Below the pieces are notes generated by a model, which had not been told where the DNA came from, did no database searches, and saw only the letters and a list, made by a program, of their open reading frames with translations. A stretch of DNA of 26,837 nt. It comes from CAJJDF01 sp965655625 (GTDB taxonomy: Bacteria > Bacteroidota > Bacteroidia > Flavobacteriales_D > CAJJDF01). The position numbers and the translations under genes were made by a program. The stretch covers positions 1 through 26,837 of the forward strand of contig CBFHHA010000035.1 of the NCBI GenBank assembly GCA_965655625.1, given 5' to 3'. Position 1 is the stretch's first letter. Each line of letters starts with the position of its first letter. Below, piece by piece: positions 14,720-21,303 of this stretch.

Positions 14720-15330
14720 AATTCAGTTGTTAAGGAGAGTAAAACGAGTATCATTTTGGCTAATTGAGGGGCAAATTCTTTGAGTGAAACAGTCAGTTTT
14801 TTCAACGTGTAAAACAACCTGGACTTTACTGTTCCTTCCGAAATGTGGAGTGTCTCCGCGATTTCCTTGATGGATAACTCCTGAAAATACCTCATTACAA
14901 AAGCCGATTTTTGCTTTTCGTCTAGTTTGTCTAATTCCAACTTAAGCTTTTCGCTAAATTGTGAGTCTTGCAGGTTATCCATCGCATTCATTCCTGTATC
15001 TTTTATTTGTAATCCTTCCTCAATATCGTAGCTCGTATTGTGTCTAATCGATTGTTTTCGGTATTCGTTTTTACACATATTATTTGCCACCGAAAATAGC
15101 CAAGTTTTAAAATTTCTACTTAGGTCGTACAGTTTCGGTTTTTCAATGATTTTGGCAAATAAATCCTGCATAAAATCTTGCGCCTTCTCTTTGTCCTGCC
15201 ACAACATTTTGTAAAAATAATTGACCATCATGCCATTGTACCGATCGTATAACTCCGAAAAAGCACGCGAATCCTTTTCCAAGATTCCTTGCATCAATTC
15301 ATTGTCGGTATAATTACTGTAATTTGACAT
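14716..15330 (-). CDS. ECF (sigma-70 family) RNA polymerase sigma factor
   Basis: A 204-residue extracytoplasmic-function sigma factor. Region 2 spans about 20-95 (AFSELYDRYNGMMVNYFYKML, then DFMQDLFAKIIEKP, then FKTWLFSVANNMCKNEYRK). Region 4 spans about 125-185 with the helix-turn-helix LSIKEIAETLHISEGTVKSRLFYTLKKL. About 20 hydrophobic residues follow region 4 (PQLAKMILVLLSLTTEL), an unusual tail that may touch the membrane or the partner protein. It begins 5 bases after the exported protein's stop codon and overlaps the probable anti-sigma gene by ATGA, so all three genes form one operon. Confidence 0.93.
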   Translation of the reverse strand: MSNYSNYTDNELMQGILEKDSRAFSELYDRYNGMMVNYFYKMLWQDKEKAQDFMQDLFAKIIEKPKLYDLSRNFKTWLFSVANNMCKNEYRKQSIRHNTSYDIEEGLQIKDTGMNAMDNLQDSQFSEKLKLELDKLDEKQKSAFVMRYFQELSIKEIAETLHISEGTVKSRLFYTLKKLTVSLKEFAPQLAKMILVLLSLTTEL

Positions 15331-15335
15331 CTATT

Positions 15336-16328
15336 CTACTTTGACAAAATTTGTTTTACCGCTTTCTCTTTACCTGCCATACTTGCCAACTGGTGAATCA
15401 GCTTTTTGGTCTCTTCTGCCTCTGCCGTCTCCAACTCTTTTTCGTACAACGAAACCAACTGAATAAGTGGCAAGATATAATTAAGATGCAATTGGTTGTC
15501 AATTTCCACAAACTTAGACTTTGAGAGTTCTTGTTTCAGAAAATTCTTCTCCCAATTAGTGCGCAATACCGACAAGTTATCCAATTCTTTTTTCGAAAAT
15601 TTTAGCGCTAATCCCGTGGCATACAAATCAGATTTTAGCTCTTTCAAAACCAAATGCGAAACGGTAAGAGAATAATAAATTGATTTGTTCTCGTTTCTTG
15701 GCCCAATCTCTTTTAAGAGATCAATCGGCTCCGAATATTTGCGAGAAAATCGAATACCTAGCTCTTTCGACTTTCTATTTCTATACCCCTCGTTGAGTAA
15801 CAAATCGTAGTTCAAAACCTGAACATCCGTCCTGAAGTTTTCGGTAGTTTGCAACACCCAAATTGGGTAAGTATCTCTCTCTCCGTAGGTAATCAATACC
15901 CCATTTTTCTCTACCGAAACCAATGTATTGTATGCGTATTCTCTCAGGGCAGCGGTAAGATTGGCAGATTTTAGCTTTACACAAAACCTATCTTTCTCTT
16001 TTTCATTTTGATTGACCTCATGGTATTTCGCTAACTCATAATACAACTCAGAATTAGTAGAGTCTATGCCATAAGCTAACAGCAGAGCTGAATAATTCTT
16101 ATTAGCCGCATCGCTTTTCAGATAGGCGCTGTAATGAAAATTAAACGAGCTTTGATTGCTCTTTTCGGTCAATTCTTGGTCAGGGGTGACTCTTTCTTTT
16201 GTATTTGGATTTAACTGAACCGAGTACTTAGAAAGACTTCGCTTCTTTTGTTTGGTTATAACAATCTGTTGAGAATGAGTACTCAAGACTGAAAAAACAA
16301 ATGTCAGAATAGTGAGAGTTAATTTCAT
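15336..16328 (-). CDS. Exported protein with a DUF2723-like motif, upstream of an ECF sigma factor
   Basis: 330 residues starting with an SPI-type signal peptide (MKLTLTILTFVFSVLSTHSQQ). Residues about 55-135 look helical and TPR-like (AYLKSDAANKNYSALLLAYG, then SELYYELAKYHEVNQNEKEK). The block LITYGERDTYPIWVLQ, followed by RTDVQVLNYDLL, resembles the conserved GDNDTYPLWYLQEV...R.DV.V.N segment of Bacteroidota DUF2723-type envelope proteins. I recognise this by pattern only. The remainder is charged and helical. It is the first gene of a three-gene operon with the sigma factor (5 bases downstream) and probable anti-sigma factor. It may be the sensor or an envelope function under their control. 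Function unknown. Confidence 0.7.
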   Translation of the reverse strand: MKLTLTILTFVFSVLSTHSQQIVITKQKKRSLSKYSVQLNPNTKERVTPDQELTEKSNQSSFNFHYSAYLKSDAANKNYSALLLAYGIDSTNSELYYELAKYHEVNQNEKEKDRFCVKLKSANLTAALREYAYNTLVSVEKNGVLITYGERDTYPIWVLQTTENFRTDVQVLNYDLLLNEGYRNRKSKELGIRFSRKYSEPIDLLKEIGPRNENKSIYYSLTVSHLVLKELKSDLYATGLALKFSKKELDNLSVLRTNWEKNFLKQELSKSKFVEIDNQLHLNYILPLIQLVSLYEKELETAEAEETKKLIHQLASMAGKEKAVKQILSK

Positions 16329-16395
16329 AATAAGTAAAAATAAGGTTTCTTATTGGTTCTTAGTACACCCAAAACTAGTTTTGGTTCAGTGTAAC

Positions 16396-16433
16396 ACAAA
16401 AAAAATCCTTCGAACAAGATTCAAAGGATTTTT
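16396..16433 (-). terminator. Rho-independent terminator after the DUF4920 lipoprotein gene
   Basis: 10-bp stem AAAAATCCTT (16401-16410) / AAGGATTTTT (16424-16433). Read on the minus strand it is followed by T residues (16405-16398). It lies 24 bases past the DUF4920 stop codon, so the sigma-factor operon downstream needs its own promoter. Only weak candidates are visible in the 128-base gap (for example TATTTTTA at 16342-16335, minus strand). Confidence 0.8.
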
Positions 16434-16456
16434 GATTAAACTGAGTTTTACTCTCG

Positions 16457-17011
16457 TTAGTCTTCTACTAAAATTCCTGAAGCAATAAAAATTGGTTCAA
16501 ATTTAGGTGAAACGACTGCATCGTGTCTTTTTTGTAATTCGGCTTTTTTCTCAGCAGACACTCCTTCTCCTTCCATTTCATCCATGATGTAATGCTGTAG
16601 ATCTTCGATAGATGTTGTATCCATTTTTGCTTCACCAGTAAAAATTGCACCAGTGCCAATTTCAGTATCGGTAGGAATAGTAAAATGGTCTTTGAACATC
16701 ACTCTCATGTCAGAAGAATCTGGAAGCGTTACAATAACGAAGCATCCAGCCTTGGCACAAATACTCGCCAAGTTAGCTTTGATTGTGTAGTTGTTAGTCG
16801 CACCATCTGCAAAAGCTGTGGCAAAACTATCAATCGAAATGGCTGATTCTAGCGTTACTTCTTCCACTCCAAAATGAGTATAACCTTCTACAGTTTGGAT
16901 TGGTTTTGTTTCCTCTGTTGTTTCGGCTACAACCTCTTCTGTTTTGCTTTCTTGGTTTCCACAAGAAGCTAATAAAGCTCCAGCAACCATAAGTGTAATA
17001 AAATGTTTCAT
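16457..17011 (-). CDS. DUF4920 family lipoprotein
   Basis: A 184-residue lipoprotein with signal MKHFITLMVAGALLASC (lipobox Cys17) and a short Glu/Thr-rich linker. The core shows the DUF4920 pattern: YTHFGVEEV, then ANLASICAKAGCFVIVTL with two cysteines in a CxxxxC arrangement, MRVMFKDHFTIPTD, and GAIFTGEAKMD. The family is common in Bacteroidota and has no established function; the conserved cysteine pair suggests metal or redox chemistry (inference). It has its own -7 box and its own terminator, so it is a single-gene unit. Confidence 0.85.
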   Translation of the reverse strand: MKHFITLMVAGALLASCGNQESKTEEVVAETTEETKPIQTVEGYTHFGVEEVTLESAISIDSFATAFADGATNNYTIKANLASICAKAGCFVIVTLPDSSDMRVMFKDHFTIPTDTEIGTGAIFTGEAKMDTTSIEDLQHYIMDEMEGEGVSAEKKAELQKRHDAVVSPKFEPIFIASGILVED

Positions 17012-17043
17012 GTTATTTTTGTTCTTTAAAAATTTATTGAGAG

Positions 17044-17051
17044 CAAATATA
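17044..17051 (-). promoter_or_regulatory. Promoter -7 box (TATATTTG) for the DUF4920 gene
   Basis: On the minus strand an exact match to TAnnTTTG, ending 32 bases before the ATG at 17011, which leaves a normal leader of roughly 27 bases. It lies just downstream of the beta-barrel gene's stop codon at 17063. No clear -33 box. Confidence 0.55.
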
Positions 17052-17062
17052 CTAAGTTTCTT

Positions 17063-17929
17063 TTATAAACCACCTAAGCTAATTCCTATTGAGAAAGGAG
17101 AAAGATTTACCAATCCATCTGTATGTAGAATTTGATTTTTGTTCATTGGAGTGAGCGCATAGTTTGCATAAATACCTAAACCTTTGTAAGCAACTCTTAA
17201 CCCTAGTGAAAGCTTTATTGGATCAATGTTGTAATTCCCTTTAATAGTAGTTTGTATCTCTGCATCAGGCTCTGCAAATTCCGCCTTTACTTTGGTTCCT
17301 ATGTTATAACTAATAGCTCCTCCTAGTGCCACTTTAAAATCTTGGTTACTGGTTTGGAATTTCAACATCAAAGGAACTTGTACATAGTTCGTTTTAAACT
17401 TATAGGAACTAAATGCTGTAACGGTATCAGAAACAAATTCGCCATTCTTAGGAGAAATTTTCATGTTTTCATCAAATACAAATCGGTTGAATTCGAATCC
17501 AACACCAGTGAGAAGACCAAAGTGTTTAGTAAAGTCTATGTATACATTGCCGTTTATTATGTAGTTGATAGAATTAAACAAATCTAACTCTAAATTCGCA
17601 TTAGAGGTGGGTTTAATTGCTGGTATAGACTGATCATAATTTTTAGTTTCACGTGATAATCCCAATATTCCCATCCCCCATGTTGGCTCAAAATTAAATT
17701 TTGGATACTTCTTAGAGTCCGAGTATAACCATTCGTCTCCGTTCTTGTTGTGAGTGGTATCCTTGGTTACTGAATGTTTCTTTTTGTCTTTTAAGATCAC
17801 TTTCACCTTTCTAAAATCAATTTCTTTTTTTTTGATCTGTGTGGTGTCAATCGGTTTGTTAAGTGAATCGGTTTGCGAAAATGATACTGCGCTTAACAAA
17901 GCAAGTATCGGTGTTAGATAGTATTTCAT
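17063..17929 (-). CDS. Outer-membrane beta-barrel protein
   Basis: 288 residues with an SPI signal peptide (MKYYLTPILALLSAVSFSQ). A Lys-rich, hydrophilic stretch (about 20-75) is followed by about eight amphipathic strands with aromatic ends: FEPTWGMGILGLS, GNVYIDFTKHFGLLTGVGFEFNRF, YVQVPLMLKFQ, VALGGAISYNIGTK, LSLGLRVAYKGLGIYANYALTPM. The protein ends ISLGGL. This is the layout of the PorT-like/outer-membrane beta-barrel family (PF13568 type) of Bacteroidota. Its cargo or partner is not known. It has its own -7 box upstream, and the divergent T9SS-cargo gene starts 205 bases away. Confidence 0.82.
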   Translation of the reverse strand: MKYYLTPILALLSAVSFSQTDSLNKPIDTTQIKKKEIDFRKVKVILKDKKKHSVTKDTTHNKNGDEWLYSDSKKYPKFNFEPTWGMGILGLSRETKNYDQSIPAIKPTSNANLELDLFNSINYIINGNVYIDFTKHFGLLTGVGFEFNRFVFDENMKISPKNGEFVSDTVTAFSSYKFKTNYVQVPLMLKFQTSNQDFKVALGGAISYNIGTKVKAEFAEPDAEIQTTIKGNYNIDPIKLSLGLRVAYKGLGIYANYALTPMNKNQILHTDGLVNLSPFSIGISLGGL

Positions 17930-17946
17930 AATAGTTAGATTTTGAT

Positions 17947-17954
17947 CAAAGTTA
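17947..17954 (-). promoter_or_regulatory. Promoter -7 box (TAACTTTG) for the beta-barrel gene
   Basis: On the minus strand an exact match to TAnnTTTG, ending 17 bases before the ATG at 17929. Suitable distance; -33 region not convincing. Confidence 0.5.
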
Positions 17955-18107
17955 CCATAAAATTGGCTATTTCGGATGTATGTTTTGTTAATTTATGATC
18001 AATCTATGACTTGGAATAGACGAATAAACAACTTTTATTTCGCAGAGTTGTACACTTATGACAGACGAAAACTTTAATAATTCAGTGGGTAAACTAAAAA
18101 ATTCTTC

Positions 18108-18115
18108 TACATTTA
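18108..18115 (+). promoter_or_regulatory. Possible -7 box (TACATTTA) for the T9SS-sorted protein
   Basis: One mismatch from TAnnTTTG, 19 bases before the ATG at 18135. A micro-ORF ATG-ATT-ACA-TGA (18127-18138) lies between and overlaps the gene's start codon. Confidence 0.3.
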
Positions 18116-18134
18116 TCCGAACAAAAATGATTAC

Positions 18135-19169
18135 ATGATGAAAAAATCAATTACTACTCTCTGCACCATTCTCTTAATAGGAATTAGTTTTTCACAAACC
18201 ATTACCTCGGCCAATATTGTAAGTGTAGGCGATACGGTGTTCAATGCGATTGATGTATCCCCTTCAGTAAATATAGGTTCTACTGGAACTGGAAATTCCT
18301 GGAATTTTGGGTCATTATTAGCTAATGGTAGGGATACGATAGTATTTTCTAGCCCTAGTTCTGTACTATGTGCTTCAACTACTTTTAGCTCAGCAAGTTT
18401 TAAATTCCCACAAGACACTAACTTTGGGTTTTTATCCAAATCTTCCTCCTCTTTGGAGCTGTTAGGGCTCTCAAACGGGAGTATTTGTATCGCTTCACAA
18501 AACCCTGAAACTGTTATAGAATTTCCAAGTTCTTACGGAAGTACTTTTAATGACGTTGCTGTGACTCAAACAGTAATTTCTGGTGCGAATGCTGGTATTC
18601 CTTCTGCAGACTCGATCAGGATAAACAGCACAACAACTATCCTGTCGAATTTTGATGCCAGCGGAACGGTTACTTCTCCTATGGGGATTTTTTCCTGTAT
18701 TCGTCAAAACGTAGAACGTAGAACTACTTCATTGGTTTATGCCAAAATCTCTGGGTTTTGGAACCCATCCCCACTTTTTACTCAAAATGACACTGCCTAT
18801 AGTCACCAATACTGGTCAGATGCAACAAATGCGAAATATCCATTAATTTCATATGACATTGATGCTAGCGGGAGTCTTACTGGTCAAATTGTATGGATGA
18901 CTCGTTATGCGAGTAACCCAACGATTGGAATTTCTGAAAAAGAAACTCGATCGTTTACCGTCTATCCAAATCCAGCGATAGATTATCTTTCAATTGAAAG
19001 TAAAGAGGAGATCAAAAAAATTACAATTTATGATTTTTCTGGAAAAGCAATAATCTCTCAAGAAAAATTGAAGGAACATAGAATTAATATTGAGGAATTA
19101 CCTCATGGGGTTTATTTCGTTCAAATAGAAACGGAAACATATATCGGAAACTCCAAATTTATGAAATAG
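18135..19169 (+). CDS. Exported protein with type IX secretion C-terminal sorting domain
   Basis: 344 residues. An SPI signal peptide (MMKKSITTLCTILLIGISFSQ) sends it across the inner membrane. The last 70 residues or so are a typical Por/T9SS sorting domain: FTVYPNPAIDYLSIES, then ITIYDFSGKAIISQ, INIEELPHGVYFVQIET and a final KFMK. It is therefore predicted to be secreted or anchored at the cell surface by T9SS. The middle (about 22-270) is Ser/Thr/Asn-rich and beta-strand-like; I do not recognise a family. The choice between ATG 18135 and ATG 18138 is open. No terminator is visible in the 53 bases before the convergent purF end. Confidence 0.88.
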   Translation: MMKKSITTLCTILLIGISFSQTITSANIVSVGDTVFNAIDVSPSVNIGSTGTGNSWNFGSLLANGRDTIVFSSPSSVLCASTTFSSASFKFPQDTNFGFLSKSSSSLELLGLSNGSICIASQNPETVIEFPSSYGSTFNDVAVTQTVISGANAGIPSADSIRINSTTTILSNFDASGTVTSPMGIFSCIRQNVERRTTSLVYAKISGFWNPSPLFTQNDTAYSHQYWSDATNAKYPLISYDIDASGSLTGQIVWMTRYASNPTIGISEKETRSFTVYPNPAIDYLSIESKEEIKKITIYDFSGKAIISQEKLKEHRINIEELPHGVYFVQIETETYIGNSKFMK

Positions 19170-19222
19170 CTTCCTAAGTTAGTTAGCCGAAATTAGCTAC
19201 CCTTTATATTTTCTAATGATTT

Positions 19223-21121
19223 TTAACAGTAAGCTCGTACATTCTTGCCCTCATAATAGTTAATAAAAGCTTGATTCACTGCTTTGTTTCCACCAGGTGT
19301 TGGATAGTCTCCAGAAAAATACCAATCTCCCGAATTATCTGGACAAGAGGCATGTAAACCCTCCAAAGTTTGGTAAATGATTTCAACCTCTACTTCATCC
19401 ATTCCATCAGGCTTTAATATTTCAGCGATTTTTGCCGAAATCTCGTCAGGAGTAAACGGAGCATAAATATCTTTTACAAAGTTTCTCATTTGCTCTTTCG
19501 GTAAATTAGCTTGAGTCACACTTTGTGCATAAACATCATCAATTACGTTTTGCCTACCACTTTCTTTGAGCAAGGCAATTGCAGCCTGAAAAGCAATAAA
19601 ATCGCCCATTTTGCTCATGTCAATGCCATAGCAATCTGGGTACCTAATTTGAGGTGCTGACGAAACAACCAATATTTTCTTTGGTTTCATTCTTCCAAGC
19701 ATTCTCAAAATTGAGGTTCTAAGTGTCGTTCCTCTCACGATGGAATCATCAACTACCACCAAATTGTCAGTTCCCTCGTTTACCGTACCATACGTTAAAT
19801 CATACACGTGAGCCACAAAATCGTCTCGGTCGTCATCTTGGGTAATGAAAGTTCGAAGCTTCGCATCTTTTATCGCGATTTTCTCAGCACGGTAAGTAAA
19901 CTCAAGAATTTCTCTCAAAGCTTCGGGTGTTTTGTTCTCGCCCAATGCTTGAATTTCATTTATTTTCACCTGATTTAGGTGAGCATCTACTCCTTTTATC
20001 ATTCCATAAAAAGCCGTTTCAGCGGTATTCGGAATAAAGGAAAAAACAGTGTTTTTTAAGTCTTGATTAACAGAGGTCAGGATTTGAGGCACTAGTTTTT
20101 TTCCTAATTCTATCCTTTCCCGGTAAATATCTTTGTCACTCCCCCGAGAAAAATAAATACGTTCAAATGAACAAGCTGTTCTTTCTCGTGGAACTATAAT
20201 TTCTTTTTCCGAAACCTCTCCATTCTTTTTGATAATAAGCGCGCTTCCTGGTGCTACTTCTTTTATTTCTTCCAACGGTACATTGAACACGGTTTGTATT
20301 ACCGGTCTCTCAGATGTCGCAACAGCTATTTCATCATCTTCATACCAATAAGCAGGTCTTATTCCATTTGGATCTCTAAAAACAAAGGCGTCTCCGTGTC
20401 CCAAAATTCCTGCCATGGCGTATCCACCGTCCCAGTCTACCGAAGAATTTTTCAAGATTTGTTGAATGTCGATGTTTTCCATTATCAGCTCAGTGATTTG
20501 TTGGTAACTGTATCCTAACGCTTTGTATTTATCAAAAAGCACTTGATTTTCTTCGTCTAAGAAATGTCCAATTTTCTCAAGAATAGTAACTGTGTCCGAT
20601 TTTTCCTTTGGATGTTGACCAATGTTCACCAACACATCAAACAGTTCATCCACATTTGTTAGGTTGAAGTTTCCAGCAAGAATAAGATTTTTGGTCATCC
20701 AATTATTGGCGCGGTGAAATGGATGTGTATTTTCTACACTGTTTTTTCCATATGTTCCATATCTCAGGTGTCCCAAAAAGACTTCGCCCGTAAAAGCTTC
20801 ATTTTGCTTAAGCCACTCTGGATCGTTGAGTTGTTCTTCCGTAAGGTTATCAAATCTTCTGTTGATGTGGTTAAAAACAGCCTGAATGTTATTGTTTCCC
20901 GTGAATCGAGATCGACTCACATATCTCGTTCCAGGTTCCATGTTCAATTTGATGTTGGCTAGTCCTGATCCATCTTGCCCACGATTGTGTTGTTTCTCCA
21001 TTAGGAGGTACATTTTTCTTAATCCGTAAAATGAAGTCCCATACTTTTCAAGGTAAAAATCCAATGGTTTTTTTAGTCTTAAAAGGGCTATTCCGCACTC
21101 GTGTTTGATTGAATCACTCAT
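19223..21121 (-). CDS. purF: Amidophosphoribosyltransferase (long Bacteroidota form)
   Basis: Transfers the amide of glutamine to PRPP, giving phosphoribosylamine, the first step of purine synthesis. Class II glutamine amidotransferase domain first: Cys9 after a short leader (MSDSIKHECGIALLRL), RGQDGSG, HLRYGTYG. The phosphoribosyltransferase domain has the PRPP loop VVVDDSIVRGTT at 455-466 and SSAPQIRYPDCYGIDM just after. At 632 residues it is much longer than the usual 470-510; the size and the MSDSxKHEC start match a form I know from Flavobacteriia, so it is not a fusion artefact. The leader before Cys9 would be removed to expose the nucleophile. Whether a second, standard purF exists in this genome cannot be seen here. 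Confidence 0.92.
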   Translation of the reverse strand: MSDSIKHECGIALLRLKKPLDFYLEKYGTSFYGLRKMYLLMEKQHNRGQDGSGLANIKLNMEPGTRYVSRSRFTGNNNIQAVFNHINRRFDNLTEEQLNDPEWLKQNEAFTGEVFLGHLRYGTYGKNSVENTHPFHRANNWMTKNLILAGNFNLTNVDELFDVLVNIGQHPKEKSDTVTILEKIGHFLDEENQVLFDKYKALGYSYQQITELIMENIDIQQILKNSSVDWDGGYAMAGILGHGDAFVFRDPNGIRPAYWYEDDEIAVATSERPVIQTVFNVPLEEIKEVAPGSALIIKKNGEVSEKEIIVPRERTACSFERIYFSRGSDKDIYRERIELGKKLVPQILTSVNQDLKNTVFSFIPNTAETAFYGMIKGVDAHLNQVKINEIQALGENKTPEALREILEFTYRAEKIAIKDAKLRTFITQDDDRDDFVAHVYDLTYGTVNEGTDNLVVVDDSIVRGTTLRTSILRMLGRMKPKKILVVSSAPQIRYPDCYGIDMSKMGDFIAFQAAIALLKESGRQNVIDDVYAQSVTQANLPKEQMRNFVKDIYAPFTPDEISAKIAEILKPDGMDEVEVEIIYQTLEGLHASCPDNSGDWYFSGDYPTPGGNKAVNQAFINYYEGKNVRAYC

Positions 21122-21148
21122 GAACTGGTACTATTTTTTGTGTGAGCA

Positions 21149-21156
21149 CAAAGTTA
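21149..21156 (-). promoter_or_regulatory. Promoter -7 box (TAACTTTG) for purF
   Basis: On the minus strand an exact match to TAnnTTTG, ending 27 bases before the ATG at 21121, giving a leader of about 22 bases. It follows the hppA terminator, so purF is independently transcribed. No PurR or riboswitch-like structure is apparent in the short leader. Confidence 0.55.
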
Positions 21157-21214
21157 ATATAAATTGTGAGATGAGTAACGGTTCATCTCCTACGAACTTA
21201 CTACAGGATGTTTT

Positions 21215-21248
21215 ATAAAAAAACCGCCCTCGATTTCTCGGGGCGGTT
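21215..21248 (-). terminator. Rho-independent terminator after hppA
   Basis: GC-rich stem AACCGCCC (21222-21229) / GGGCGGTT (21241-21248), with an inner CGA/TCG extension and a small loop, followed on the minus strand by seven T. It lies 56 bases after the hppA stop codon. Confidence 0.9.
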
Positions 21249-21303
21249 CTGTTTGAAACTGAACTGAAACTCAGCTACAATTAACTCAATAGATTCAATA
21301 ATT

